Shown here piece after piece: positions 1 through 9,387 of a stretch of DNA of 33,703 nucleotides; position 1 is the first letter of the stretch, and each line of letters starts with the position of its first letter. The position numbers were made by a program, and so were the translations under genes. The notes beneath the pieces were generated by a model that worked only from the letters and a program-made list of their open reading frames with translations, was not told where the DNA came from and ran no database searches. The stretch spans positions 1-33,703 of IMG/VR virus record IMGVR_UViG_3300031951_000694. One strand, 5' to 3'. The stretch comes from a virus.

Positions 1-1693
1 TAGCTATAATCTGTGAAGCAGATTTCAACTTAGACATATCTTGCAATGATTTATTATCTTTATTTATTAAACGCTGATACGTATTTTGTGCATCTATAAG
101 TTTCTTAGAACCATCATCTTGACCTGTAGATGCATCACCACCTGTTTGTTGAGGAGCTCCACCACCGCCGGCAGATGGATCCATAGTACCATCATCCATC
201 ATTGGTGGATTAAAGATTTCATCTTCTTGTTCTTCTATGATTTTTGCTCTTTGCTCTTCAATATCTTCATCTGTTTGCTTTAAGATATTTTTCTGTACCC
301 ATTCATTCGAATAATACTTACCAATTAGTGGCATCATATTATTATAAACATCAATTCTTGAACTTAAGATTTCATTGTCTTTGAGTTCGGTAAAGAATCC
401 GTCATTAGTAAAGTCAATCTTCATATCTTTACAAATGTCATTCCAATCTTCTATGGTAATAACACCCTTAAGAACGAGTTGTCTTTCTAATAGTTTAAGA
501 AATAATGATGAAAACTTTCTTCTAAGTCTTGAAACAAACTTACTAAACTTTACTTCTTCTCGTGTAATTTCAGAAGATCTGCCAATATTAAAAGCAGTGT
601 TTTCTTGTTCAATACGACTTACTGGAACATTAAGTGATCTATATAATTTCTTTTGGAAATAAAGAACATCATCCATTTCGCCGAGATTTTGACCCGCTGG
701 GAGGGTAGTAACTTCCGTACCTCTTCCTCCTTCACGACGTGGAAGCCAATAGTCTTCTAACATCGTCATGAACTTACGATCGTCTCTGATCTCGCCTGAA
801 GCAGCGTCATAGACAAGACGATTCTTATGTTTAACCATAATTTCTCTTACGTACTGTTCGGCTTTCATCTTTGGAAGATTACCAACATCGATATACCAAA
901 GACGACGTTCTGGTGCGCGTGAGATACGATAGATTACTGTAGCATCTTCAAGAGTACGAAGCTGATTTAAAGGTTTAATACCTTTATGAAGATGTGATAA
1001 GACCATAGTCCCATATGTATCAGTTAAACCTGATGTAACATGCACTACAGCATCTTTAGCAATCTTTAAACCTGATTGTGTTGTTGGTCCACTCTGTTTG
1101 TTACCAACGTTAAAGCCTCTGTCATTAAAAATGTAGTATTCTGCTTCAGTCTTAGTAACTGTTGCATCGCCATTCTTAACTCTCTTTTTAGAGACTTCTT
1201 TGATCTTTCTAATCTTACGAGGATCAATATATCTAACTTCTTTAATACCATCTCTAACATTAACATCATCAATAACTACATGATAATAAAGACGGCCATC
1301 AATGTACCATCTTTTGTAAATATCATAGGCATGATTATTAAAATCTATGAGTCTTAAGACTTCTTTAAACTCGGATTGTATTGCTTTCTTAATATTTGGT
1401 GCAACTTGTACATCATCTAAAACTAGTTTAAGAATATCTTCTTCATCTACACATATAGAAGCATTAACAATCTCATCAACTGCAGCATCAATTTCTGGCT
1501 GCACTGACATTTCTCTATATTTCGTGACTAATTCTGCCTCAGTTCTTACGGTTCCATCTAAGTCGACGTATGTTCCGTAAGAACCTCCGGCAGATATCGT
1601 TACCGCCCCGTCGTCTGCTTCTTTTGGAACAAACGACGGGAACGATTCTTCTTTTTCTTTTCTTTTGAATTCAAATCCAAAAAGCTCTGCCAT
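1..1693 (-). CDS. 20: Portal vertex protein gp20, copy A (3' end off the left edge)
   Basis: T4-type portal protein: the dodecameric ring at the unique capsid vertex through which DNA is packaged and to which the neck attaches. The frame is open from ATG 1693 to the window edge (564 codons, no stop), so the C-terminus is missing. Diagnostic stretches are YGTYVDLDG near residue 40, RWYIDGRLYYH, YIDPRKIRKI, LSHLHKGIKPLNQLR, YIDVGNLPK, and the block containing EDYWLPRREGGRGTE. The last ~70 visible residues are Gly/Gln-rich and less conserved. The start has an AGGA Shine-Dalgarno in GTAGGATTTG just upstream. It is last in the 13-to-20 block, as in T4. A second, full-length homologue lies at 30230-31990; the two share most core motifs but differ in the N-terminal 30 residues and in the tail. 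Identity is firm; the C-terminus cannot be judged. Confidence 0.95.
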   Translation of the reverse strand, partial: MAELFGFEFKRKEKEESFPSFVPKEADDGAVTISAGGSYGTYVDLDGTVRTEAELVTKYREMSVQPEIDAAVDEIVNASICVDEEDILKLVLDDVQVAPNIKKAIQSEFKEVLRLIDFNNHAYDIYKRWYIDGRLYYHVVIDDVNVRDGIKEVRYIDPRKIRKIKEVSKKRVKNGDATVTKTEAEYYIFNDRGFNVGNKQSGPTTQSGLKIAKDAVVHVTSGLTDTYGTMVLSHLHKGIKPLNQLRTLEDATVIYRISRAPERRLWYIDVGNLPKMKAEQYVREIMVKHKNRLVYDAASGEIRDDRKFMTMLEDYWLPRREGGRGTEVTTLPAGQNLGEMDDVLYFQKKLYRSLNVPVSRIEQENTAFNIGRSSEITREEVKFSKFVSRLRRKFSSLFLKLLERQLVLKGVITIEDWNDICKDMKIDFTNDGFFTELKDNEILSSRIDVYNNMMPLIGKYYSNEWVQKNILKQTDEDIEEQRAKIIEEQEDEIFNPPMMDDGTMDPSAGGGGAPQQTGGDASTGQDDGSKKLIDAQNTYQRLINKDNKSLQDMSKLKSASQIIA

Positions 1694-1738
1694 CAAATCC
1701 TACTTTGTTTAAAGTTGTTTCATAATATATATTAATTA

Positions 1739-2338
1739 TTAAATATCGCCTGCCAACTGTACTGGATAACTTGATGGAGATGGACCAGCAACCATAGGTT
1801 CCCAATAATCATAAGCAAAAGTAACATCAAAAGTTTCGATTGTGTTAGTTGTATCCCAATCTAATGAGATAGCATCTACAGTAGTTGGGAAAGCTCCAAC
1901 AAGATTATAAGATCTAATGACACCAGCATCATCTCCAGGACCAGCTTTACCGAATTGGTAGACTTGAATATCTACTTTATAGCTTTCTGGCGAGCCTGTA
2001 CCTGAAGCAGATCTGTTTGAAACATGTGTGTTAATCCAGTTTAACCATGCTTCGAAGTCATTACGAAGTTTAAAATCTTCGTCGTTCATTACTGTGATAG
2101 TCCAATCAGCAAATGTTCTATCACCTGCAATTTTAATCTTTCTACCAAAGTATGGGACATCGACGGGATCAACCGTCGATGCTGGTAATTGAGCTGCTCT
2201 AATTAAGAAAGAAGCTCTTTCTCCATCACCCTCAATACCGGGTGCTGCAGGAAATTGCATAATTACTTTGAAAAGTGATGGTCTTGCGCCACCATTAATC
2301 AAACCATTTGCTTTAAAGCTGTCTATATTGAAACCCAT
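1739..2338 (-). CDS. 19: Tail tube protein gp19, copy A
   Basis: Inner tail tube subunit of a contractile T4-type tail; stacked hexamers form the channel inside the sheath. The product is 199 residues. Hallmarks are the N-terminal GGARPSLF, VPYFGRKIKIAGDRTF near residues 62-77, TITVMNDEDF, and the C-terminal FAYDYWEP. The ATG is preceded by AAGGAGTTTAACAG. The gene sits between sheath and portal, the T4 order, with short gaps of about 30 and 45 bases. A paralogue with the same hallmarks is at 32033-32641; the two differ heavily between the conserved blocks. Family assignment is firm. Confidence 0.95.
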   Translation of the reverse strand: MGFNIDSFKANGLINGGARPSLFKVIMQFPAAPGIEGDGERASFLIRAAQLPASTVDPVDVPYFGRKIKIAGDRTFADWTITVMNDEDFKLRNDFEAWLNWINTHVSNRSASGTGSPESYKVDIQVYQFGKAGPGDDAGVIRSYNLVGAFPTTVDAISLDWDTTNTIETFDVTFAYDYWEPMVAGPSPSSYPVQLAGDI

Positions 2339-2367
2339 CTGTTAAACTCCTTTTTTATTTCTATTTA

Positions 2368-4935
2368 TTAGAACTTGCCAACGACTTCAGAGAAGGCAAC
2401 ACCAGTTCTAACAGCAACGAAGTTCAACTGAATGAAATTGATTGAGCGAGCTGGCTTAATGTAGATATCACCGACAAACTCGTTACGATCAATTACTTCA
2501 GGTGTATTGTTTGTTTGATCACAAACAACTAAGAAGTCTGTGATACCACGACGGCCTTTAACATCTCTCAAATACGGTACTACTAAGTTCTTAAACTGAG
2601 CTCTTGTAAATTCATCGTTGAATTCGAAGAGAGTAAACTTAGCAGCTGTAGCAATAGCTTTTTCAAGAACAATGAACAATCTACGAACATTAATTCTATC
2701 AAATGCTGATGGCTTGTTAAGAGCAGTCTTATCGCCGAAGAGTACAATACCCTGACCAGGGAATGCAACTACAGGATTTACACCAGCTTTATAGAGTTGG
2801 TCTCTTTCTGCTTTGTTAGGATTATAAGCTAGCTTAACAATATTCTTGATGTTACCACGGTTGAAACCAGCTGGTGACCACCAAGGATCATTTGTATTGT
2901 CTGTACGAACACAGAGGCCAGCAATATCACCGTTTAGAGGTACCCAACGATAAACATCATTGTACTTGTCGTACATGTACTTATAACCAGAATCAACAAC
3001 TGCATAAGAAGTACTTCTTATATTGTTCTTGAAGTCTAAGATTGCATTCATTTCATCGCCAACATTGTTGACAACATCTGCCTTTAGTGGTGAAACAAAT
3101 GCTACGCAGTCTTTTCTTACTTCGCAAATATTATCGATAATATAGTTAGCAAGATCTGCACTCGATTTACCCTTACCCTGAAGGATAAGTGATACATCAA
3201 CGTCTTCAGCTGAGGCAAACTTATCATAACCAGAAGCTATGACTGCAAGAGTAGCATTAAGTTCGCCGTAACCGTCTTGACCACCATTGAATTGAAGATT
3301 CAATGGATTATCATTTGTTGAACTTACGATGTTTATAGCATTATTATGAACAGCACCAATTCTATCGTTTGCAAACCAAATATACTTTGACTGTTCATTA
3401 ACTATTGTCTTATAATATAGAGCTCCACCATCAGCGGTCTTAGCATCGTCTACTCTTGAAACGCCTTTGTATGTTTCCAATATTGTTCCACTAACACCTG
3501 TAAATCTTCCATTTTCATCAACTATTACAATGTGCATTTCGTCGTTTGCAGAAGTATTACCAAATTCTGTAACATATTCTGACTGTCCAGGAGCTCTATC
3601 AAATGTGTTATAGAATTCCCAATAACGAGTAATGCTATTAGATGTATATGCAGACTTAAGTCTGTAGTTATCTTCTGTAGTTACTGCAATTGTTAGAGTT
3701 GTATTTGAAGCAGTAACGTTACTTCCTACTGAAGTAACCTTCATAAACTGTTCGCCGATTGATGCGTTACCAACTTTAATCAAATCACCAGCAATAATTG
3801 AAGATGAGAGTGATAGGATAGCAGTCTGAGCAGCGCTCCATGCTACAAAAGTGTGGCTTTCTGAGTTTGCTTTTGCTGTTGGAACGATTAATCTTTCAAC
3901 TGCAGTTAAGCTGTGACCACTTTCTGTTGCACCCTTTGTTATATTAACATTGGCGCCGCCATATGTTGCTGCAAGAGTAACTGTTGTTGTGTTGGCAGTT
4001 GCAATCCAATAGTATGAACCATTAGATAGACCGCTGACAGCAGTATTACCAGCTGCAACTAAGTATTGTACTTTATCACCAACAGCATACTTTGTATTTG
4101 CAGAAGCAATTGCAATGGTTTCATCTGCATCAGTAACATCTGAGTTAGCATTGAATGAAACAGCATTTGCGAAATAACTTGTGTTACCAAGCTGAAGACC
4201 TGAGCTATTTGAAGAAATAACTAGATAAAGAGAATTGTTTGTTAAGCCTGTTGGAGCAGTGTTTCCAGCTGCTGTAAGGTACTTAACATAAGTTCCGTTA
4301 CCAATTGGGTTTGTAGCAATACTAATGAAACCGTTTGAACCGATATCAGTGTTTGTATTAAATGCTACGCTGTTAGCACCAACAGAAATTGATAATCCTG
4401 ATGAGTTTGCGGTAAATGTACCGCTATAATCATTTTCAACATTTGATAGTTGAACTGTTGATTGATAAGCATTAGCTGTATCGCAGACTGAAATTCTTAG
4501 TGAGTTACCAAGATGACCAGGATATCTGGCTACATATAATACATCGGCATCAAAAGAACCATCCATTTCTTCATAGTGTTCTTCGTTCTTAACAACCTGA
4601 GCTAAAGCGTTTGCAACAGTTCCAACATTAGCAAATGCTGTAAGAGTTCCTATGTTTGCTGTATCAGTGGTTGTATTAGCAACACGAACAACATAAAGCT
4701 TGTTTCCATATGAAAGAAAGCTTGCAGCTGTAAAGAATGTTTCTTCAGCGAAGTTCTTATGTGGCTTACCAAAGCGTGATACTAGAGCATTTTCTGAATC
4801 AATCAATACTCTCTTGTCTAGAGGACCCCATCTGAAGATACCTGCAATAGCACCTTCAGTCGTTGATACTGCAGGCACTACCGTTGTTAGGTCAATTTCA
4901 GAAACGTTTACACCTGGACTAACTTGAAATGGCAT
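2368..4935 (-). CDS. 18: Tail sheath protein gp18, copy A, enlarged by a repeat insertion
   Basis: Contractile tail sheath subunit. At 855 residues it is much longer than T4 gp18 (659). The N-terminus (PGVNVSEIDLT) and the C-terminal third (KPSAFDRINVRRLF, FNDEFTRAQFK, RDVKGRRGITDF, TPEVIDRNEF, ending VVGKF) are typical. The extra length lies mainly in residues ~165-345, an Asn/Ser/Thr/Ala-rich surface insertion that contains two copies of a 72-residue unit recognisable by AAGNTAPTGL and AAGNTAVSGL. A perfect late promoter box lies 47-54 bases upstream of the ATG, and the leader contains a 14-base palindrome directly before the GGAG Shine-Dalgarno. The C-terminal 121 residues match copy B (32682-33703) at about 89% by hand count. 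Identity is firm; the role of the insertion is unknown. Confidence 0.95.
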   Translation of the reverse strand: MPFQVSPGVNVSEIDLTTVVPAVSTTEGAIAGIFRWGPLDKRVLIDSENALVSRFGKPHKNFAEETFFTAASFLSYGNKLYVVRVANTTTDTANIGTLTAFANVGTVANALAQVVKNEEHYEEMDGSFDADVLYVARYPGHLGNSLRISVCDTANAYQSTVQLSNVENDYSGTFTANSSGLSISVGANSVAFNTNTDIGSNGFISIATNPIGNGTYVKYLTAAGNTAPTGLTNNSLYLVISSNSSGLQLGNTSYFANAVSFNANSDVTDADETIAIASANTKYAVGDKVQYLVAAGNTAVSGLSNGSYYWIATANTTTVTLAATYGGANVNITKGATESGHSLTAVERLIVPTAKANSESHTFVAWSAAQTAILSLSSSIIAGDLIKVGNASIGEQFMKVTSVGSNVTASNTTLTIAVTTEDNYRLKSAYTSNSITRYWEFYNTFDRAPGQSEYVTEFGNTSANDEMHIVIVDENGRFTGVSGTILETYKGVSRVDDAKTADGGALYYKTIVNEQSKYIWFANDRIGAVHNNAINIVSSTNDNPLNLQFNGGQDGYGELNATLAVIASGYDKFASAEDVDVSLILQGKGKSSADLANYIIDNICEVRKDCVAFVSPLKADVVNNVGDEMNAILDFKNNIRSTSYAVVDSGYKYMYDKYNDVYRWVPLNGDIAGLCVRTDNTNDPWWSPAGFNRGNIKNIVKLAYNPNKAERDQLYKAGVNPVVAFPGQGIVLFGDKTALNKPSAFDRINVRRLFIVLEKAIATAAKFTLFEFNDEFTRAQFKNLVVPYLRDVKGRRGITDFLVVCDQTNNTPEVIDRNEFVGDIYIKPARSINFIQLNFVAVRTGVAFSEVVGKF
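3900..4440 (-). repeat. Inserted domain in sheath gp18A with a tandem 72-residue duplication
   Basis: Within gp18A, residues ~165-345 form an insertion relative to the conserved sheath core. Two consecutive units are spaced exactly 72 residues apart when AAGNTAP and AAGNTAV are aligned. Each is preceded by a related segment (VAFNTNTD / VSFNANSD) and followed by SLYLVISSN / SYYWIATAN. The composition suggests beta-strand, Ig-like or decoration-type surface modules; that is inference from composition only. Boundaries are approximate. Confidence 0.7.
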
Positions 4936-4945
4936 TTTTTTCTCC

Positions 4946-4959
4946 TTCCATGCATGGAA
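4946..4959. repeat. Perfect 14-bp palindrome in the gp18A leader
   Basis: TTCCATGCATGGAA is its own reverse complement and lies in the untranslated leader of gp18A, immediately before the Shine-Dalgarno GGAG. It might form a short hairpin or bind a dimeric protein, but it has no loop as RNA and could be chance. Confidence 0.4.
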
Positions 4960-4981
4960 ATATTATTATTAACGTTTAATT

Positions 4982-4989
4982 TATTTATA
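4982..4989 (-). promoter_or_regulatory. T4-type late promoter upstream of gp18A
   Basis: On the minus strand the sequence reads TATAAATA, the exact T4 late promoter -10 box used by the gp55 sigma factor. Transcription would start about 12 bases downstream and give a leader of roughly 35-40 bases before the gp18A ATG at 4935. It separates a sheath-tube-portal unit from the upstream 13-17 unit. Confidence 0.75.
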
Positions 4990-5001
4990 ATAAGAGATAT
5001 T

Positions 5002-6642
5002 TCATGTTAATTTCTCATTAGCCCACATCCAGTTTTCAGATTTAGGTAGATCTAAATCTGGTTCATCATCACCTTCAGAAAAAAATCCAAATGGTGTTAG
5101 TTCACTGGCTATTTGATCGTCATCTTTATCTCTAATTTTAGTCAAAGTATTAATATCTGTCATCTCTCTGAAGTAATGTTGATCAGAGAGCCAAGCAAAA
5201 AGGACCAAGCCCATAACCAAATCGTCATGATTGCCGGATTCTGCTTCGTATGACTTTCCTTTCCTTGAAAATACAGAAAGTTCATGAATAGTTTCATGAT
5301 CATTAATAATCAATTGGTTTTGTTCTATAAGTAGTTTCATTATAGAACAACCTACAGATTTGACTGTCTTAGTTGTTCTAATACCTTTATCGGCGCTCGA
5401 GCCGCTAAACCCAGAAGAGATTCTCTTTCCAGCTCTACCATCATTTTCAGATGATAAAAGAGTATCCATATCATATTCATAATATAACATGTCTGCTACT
5501 TGTCCGCCAATATCATTAATTTCGACAAGTACAGAAGCATTATTGTAAGATTTGCTAATCCTATGAATTATAGAGCAATAATCAGTAGGAGTAATCATAT
5601 TATCTCTAAAAGTACAAACTTGTTCATATGGCATTTTAGATACGTCTATGACTTGAAATGCCGAATAGTCCAATCCTTTTCCACGTGAAACGTCGACAAC
5701 CATAACATATGAATGTCCTTGCTTAGGCTCTGCATATTGTTTGACACCGTTTTTATCAAAAAGTAGTGTCTTAGCTACAAGTTCTTTTAATTTCCAACCA
5801 GCAATTAGAGTACCAGAACTACCAAGAAACTCTACACAATATTCCTGTTCGAACTTCTCTGTATCGAAGCTCATGGCAGCTATTGTATCTGTCTTCCATG
5901 TTTCATCTCTACCGGGAACATCATACCACATAACCTTGATAGGTTTATATTGGTTCTTTTCCTGTTCGGCTTCTACCCATATTTTATGAAAATGATTTAA
6001 TCCATTTGGAGTAGAAACTAGTACGATCTTAGAATCACTACCAGATGAAATAGTAGGATAAACTGATGTAAAGAACTCATCCCATGTATCGATAAATGCT
6101 GCTTCGTCTATGAATAGAAGGTTAATAGAGTAACCACGAATGGCATCTGATGATGTAGCAGCTGCTATGACTCTTGAATTGTTTTCAAGGACGAATGAAC
6201 CCTTATTCCATTCAATGATACCCTGTTGTAACCACTTTGGAAGATGCTGATAAGCAAGTTGAATACGTCCAAGAATTTCTCTTGCCGTGTCACCCTTGTT
6301 AGCAAGAAGAGCTACAGTCTTATCTGCATGGAATATAATATACCATAAAATGAAACCACATGTCGTAGTTGACTTACCAGCCTGACGAGCAGTAGCAATG
6401 ACCGTATATCTATTTTCGGCCATTGATTTTACCATTTCTTTCTGGTAATCATAAAGTTTAAAATTAATTAAACCTTCATTGATGCTAATGATCTTCATAT
6501 ACTTTTCAATAAAATATACAGGATCTTTGGCGCATCTAACATATTCTTGTACAAGTTCCGGAGTCCATTGTATCTCGACAGAACGTCTTTTAAGATTTAC
6601 GTTACCCTTATAACCACCTTCAATTAAGACTTCTTCAGTCAT
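5002..6642 (-). CDS. 17: Large terminase subunit gp17 (ATPase and nuclease)
   Basis: The DNA-packaging motor: it cuts concatemeric phage DNA and pumps it through the portal. The product is 546 residues. The N-terminal ATPase has the Walker A motif ARQAGKST at ~85-92 and Walker B LLFIDE at ~175-180, followed by a coupling-type motif VSTPNG near 209-214. The C-terminal RNase H-fold nuclease shows acidic residues in VVDVS (D317), VLVEIND (E374) and NHDDL (D473/D474). Its ATG overlaps the end of gp16 by 8 bases, which suggests coupled translation. No truncation or missing catalytic residue is seen. Confidence 0.97.
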   Translation of the reverse strand: MTEEVLIEGGYKGNVNLKRRSVEIQWTPELVQEYVRCAKDPVYFIEKYMKIISINEGLINFKLYDYQKEMVKSMAENRYTVIATARQAGKSTTTCGFILWYIIFHADKTVALLANKGDTAREILGRIQLAYQHLPKWLQQGIIEWNKGSFVLENNSRVIAAATSSDAIRGYSINLLFIDEAAFIDTWDEFFTSVYPTISSGSDSKIVLVSTPNGLNHFHKIWVEAEQEKNQYKPIKVMWYDVPGRDETWKTDTIAAMSFDTEKFEQEYCVEFLGSSGTLIAGWKLKELVAKTLLFDKNGVKQYAEPKQGHSYVMVVDVSRGKGLDYSAFQVIDVSKMPYEQVCTFRDNMITPTDYCSIIHRISKSYNNASVLVEINDIGGQVADMLYYEYDMDTLLSSENDGRAGKRISSGFSGSSADKGIRTTKTVKSVGCSIMKLLIEQNQLIINDHETIHELSVFSRKGKSYEAESGNHDDLVMGLVLFAWLSDQHYFREMTDINTLTKIRDKDDDQIASELTPFGFFSEGDDEPDLDLPKSENWMWANEKLT

Positions 6643-7042
6643 TCTTTTTCATGTCCTGAATTACTTTTTGAAGTTCTGCAGTTGATCCAACAAACAAATT
6701 GTTATTATGCACAGTGGTATTATTAGTTGGTTTTTCGATATCTTCAATCTCTCTTATAGTTTTCTGTATACCTAAGAGATCTTTGTTTGCATCGAGTAAG
6801 TTCTTCATTAAGATAGCTACAACTTCATAAGCACGTGCGGACTGTGATTGATCTGCAAGTTGCATGAGTTTATCAAGAGCGTCAGAGCCAGTTTCAATGA
6901 TATTGTGTATATTAGCGCGTGCTACTGTAAAGTCATCTTTCGCTGTATCATCATTGGCTGTTTTTTCAATGTATTTTACCATACTACTTATGGGGCTAAC
7001 ACCTAAAGCATTAGCTATTGGATCATTATTAGCTGTTGACAT
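6635..7042 (-). CDS. 16: Small terminase subunit gp16
   Basis: DNA-recognition and regulatory subunit of the packaging terminase. At 135 residues it is slightly shorter than T4 gp16 (164). The central region (ANIHNIIETGSDALDKLMQL, AYEVVAILMKNLLDANKDLL) fits the helical oligomerisation core of this family. The Asn/Thr-rich tail is variable. It lies between gp15 and gp17 as in T4, 7 bases after gp15, and overlaps gp17 by 8 bases. The call relies on position and on helical-core resemblance. Confidence 0.9.
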   Translation of the reverse strand: MSTANNDPIANALGVSPISSMVKYIEKTANDDTAKDDFTVARANIHNIIETGSDALDKLMQLADQSQSARAYEVVAILMKNLLDANKDLLGIQKTIREIEDIEKPTNNTTVHNNNLFVGSTAELQKVIQDMKKND

Positions 7043-7049
7043 TTTTTAC

Positions 7050-7889
7050 TCACTCTGTTATAATAGTATCTATGCTGATGCAATAACCAAAATCATCATC
7101 TGCTTCAATAACTGACAATGCTACAGATTCTGCTACATTTGATGTAGGAGTTCCATTCGCAGTTAAGCCGGGTCTAACTGTTACTCTTTCAGATACATCA
7201 GTATTACCTACTGCACTTGCCAATTCTCCATCTGCAACCGGTGGAATATAGAAATTAGTATTTGCAAACTTGATTATACCAGACTTCTTAACTGGACCAT
7301 AGATATACCCTTTTAATGTAAAGTCAAGTGTCCATATTAGAGCTCTTCTCTGATCAAAATCACCCTCATACGTATCTTCTATATTTACAGATTCTAGTAC
7401 AACAGGAATATCCATGTTGATTCCCATTTCCGGAATCAACTGAACTGTAGTAGTCCAATCTGGTGTGAAGAATGGAAGTATTTGTTCTACAATCTTAGTA
7501 CCATCTTCTGCATTTTTAACGTATATATAAAGTCTAAATGATATATTATATGGAACAGGATTATATTGATATTTTAATCTACTTGTAGAATCTGCATCTT
7601 TTACAACTCTTCTTCCAGTAGTTCCTAATTTTCTACTAGAATCATATCTCATATCGGTCATTTCAAATGACATACGAGGCAATACTATTGCAGTTTGTCT
7701 ATCTATATTCGGATCAGCATCTACTCTGGCTAAAACTTTTTCTTTTGGTGCATATGCTAATGGAACTTTCAATAAAGCTACAGTCGTGTTACTAGCATCA
7801 GTTCTAGTAATATGGATATCATTAAACAATGTTCCAAATAAAGTTACGTATTTTCGTATTGTGCTAAAATAAAATGTATGTCCAAACAT
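7050..7889 (-). CDS. 15: Tail terminator / sheath stabiliser gp15
   Basis: Caps the proximal end of the tail tube and sheath and provides the joining surface to the neck. The product is 279 residues. The N-terminus MFGHTFYFSTIRKYVTLFGT and the following FNDIHITR are characteristic of the T4-like gp15 family, as is the later stretch NISFRLYIYVKNAEDGTKI. The start overlaps the gp14 stop as TAATG, indicating translational coupling. Position and family agree. Confidence 0.94.
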   Translation of the reverse strand: MFGHTFYFSTIRKYVTLFGTLFNDIHITRTDASNTTVALLKVPLAYAPKEKVLARVDADPNIDRQTAIVLPRMSFEMTDMRYDSSRKLGTTGRRVVKDADSTSRLKYQYNPVPYNISFRLYIYVKNAEDGTKIVEQILPFFTPDWTTTVQLIPEMGINMDIPVVLESVNIEDTYEGDFDQRRALIWTLDFTLKGYIYGPVKKSGIIKFANTNFYIPPVADGELASAVGNTDVSERVTVRPGLTANGTPTSNVAESVALSVIEADDDFGYCISIDTIITE

Positions 7890-8614
7890 TAATATGTTCC
7901 GTTCTCAGAGAATGGATCTTTTTCAGTGAAATCTAAGAAATCATCTGTTTCATCTTGGATGAATTTATTATCTGATAGATCATCTATCTCTTCTATAGTG
8001 AAGTTTTCTAGAACAATATAATCACTATCTTCTGTCATTATTCTTTCTTCGCTTTCATTCAAGAGCGCCCAGTCGAACGCATTCAATGAAAAGTTCTTTT
8101 GTATAGAATCTATTTCAGCTATACCAGTATTAAATTTTTCACTAGAATAATCAAAGAGTTCACATGTAAGTTCCCACGTTTGTAAAGCTCCAAGCTGATA
8201 AAACATTTCGAATTTATTTACAAACATGATTTTAAATAGTTTATTATTTAATGGGAAATATATTAAATCACCTTCGTTTGGTCTAATTAGTGCACTATCC
8301 ATACCAACTTCTTCATAAAATACTCTCTGTGCAATAGAGAATACTACTTGATCTCTAATTTCAAGACCAAACTTAGACATAAAGTTGCCATCACCACTGA
8401 AGCCATCAATAGATTTTATGTATAGTTCTACAGGATATGCTCTATTATATTCAGAAATATCATCTGCACCGTAGATTTCATCTTTATTTTTAATAACTCT
8501 CGGCACATAATACATATCTTGACCATAAATTTTTATGGTCTCAATGATTAAATTTTCAATGAGAAGTTGTTCTTGACTGTTATGAAAATTATTAAAATAA
8601 AAATTTGTAGCCAT
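7889..8614 (-). CDS. 14: Neck protein gp14
   Basis: Head-completion/neck protein that joins the portal-bound gp13 ring to the tail. The product is 241 residues. The N-terminus (NFYFNNFHNSQEQLLIEN, then YGQDMYYVPR) is typical, as is the region around GDLIYFPLNNKLFKI with F/Y-rich strands after it. The C-terminal ~40 residues are very acidic (Asp/Glu-rich, EEIDDLSDNKF). The ATG overlaps the gp13 stop as TAATG. Firm by sequence pattern and order. Confidence 0.94.
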   Translation of the reverse strand: MATNFYFNNFHNSQEQLLIENLIIETIKIYGQDMYYVPRVIKNKDEIYGADDISEYNRAYPVELYIKSIDGFSGDGNFMSKFGLEIRDQVVFSIAQRVFYEEVGMDSALIRPNEGDLIYFPLNNKLFKIMFVNKFEMFYQLGALQTWELTCELFDYSSEKFNTGIAEIDSIQKNFSLNAFDWALLNESEERIMTEDSDYIVLENFTIEEIDDLSDNKFIQDETDDFLDFTEKDPFSENGTY

Positions 8615-9354
8615 TAGCCTATCATATCTGTTACTGGCAGACTATAGCTGCTGATCATTTCTTTTTCTAATTCTTTTATTTCTTCATCGGCTTCATCATA
8701 GATCTTTTGACCATTGAACTTAATACCTCCAGGCAAAGTCATGCCTTCAAACTTCTTCATATTTGTTCCCCACTGCTTCTTAATAAGAGCAGTCGTATAT
8801 TGCGCAAGCCAACGATCACCCCATGCATCGGTATATGTATCCGGATCAATTACTTCATATGCTTCTACTATAAGATAATGATTATCTTCAAGTTTATTCC
8901 AATCCATATCGATATGTAATTTATCAGTATGTCTATTATATCTGATAGGCTGTTTACCCACTAATAAATATTCTAACATCTGGATGTGTTGAAGAGCCAT
9001 ATAGTATGGTACCATTGAAACTGATGTTAGTGTGTAGAGATCATTAAGAGCTATCTGATATCTAATATTAAACATATTATTGGTATTTAAAGCATCACCA
9101 ATATCAAATATATTAATTGCACCAATAATATTTTCAGGTAAAGTTATATACTTATTTACTTTATCTTGAGCCGTTACTTGGTGTTTATAATAGATCTTTT
9201 CAGAGCCGTCAAAGTGATAGTCCCAGTAATATCTTAAAGCTTGGTCTATACGGTCTTCAACTTGGTCATCATCAACATTGATTTCCAATACAGGCTTGCC
9301 AAGTGTACGGAGACAATATTCTTTGAATTGTGATCTTGATGCTGGTACTGCCAT
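8614..9354 (-). CDS. 13: Neck protein gp13
   Basis: Neck/head-completion protein that binds the portal after packaging. The product is 246 residues. The N-terminus (SRSQFKEYCLRTLGKPVLEI, DDDQVEDRIDQALRYYWDYH) is diagnostic, and WGDRWLAQYTTALIKKQWG near residue 180 is also conserved in the family. It is the first gene of the leftward virion operon. A minus-strand late promoter box lies ~26-33 bases upstream and GGAG precedes the ATG, giving a very short leader. Confidence 0.95.
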   Translation of the reverse strand: MAVPASRSQFKEYCLRTLGKPVLEINVDDDQVEDRIDQALRYYWDYHFDGSEKIYYKHQVTAQDKVNKYITLPENIIGAINIFDIGDALNTNNMFNIRYQIALNDLYTLTSVSMVPYYMALQHIQMLEYLLVGKQPIRYNRHTDKLHIDMDWNKLEDNHYLIVEAYEVIDPDTYTDAWGDRWLAQYTTALIKKQWGTNMKKFEGMTLPGGIKFNGQKIYDEADEEIKELEKEMISSYSLPVTDMIG

Positions 9355-9379
9355 TTTTAACTCCGGTATGCCTTTTAAG

Positions 9380-9387
9380 TATTTATA
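9380..9387 (-). promoter_or_regulatory. Late promoter for gp13, leftward half of a divergent palindromic pair
   Basis: The minus strand reads TATAAATA here. Together with the plus-strand box it forms the perfect 12-bp palindrome TATTTATAAATA (9380-9391), with the central TATA shared. Its expected start site lies about 20 bases upstream of gp13. Confidence 0.75.
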
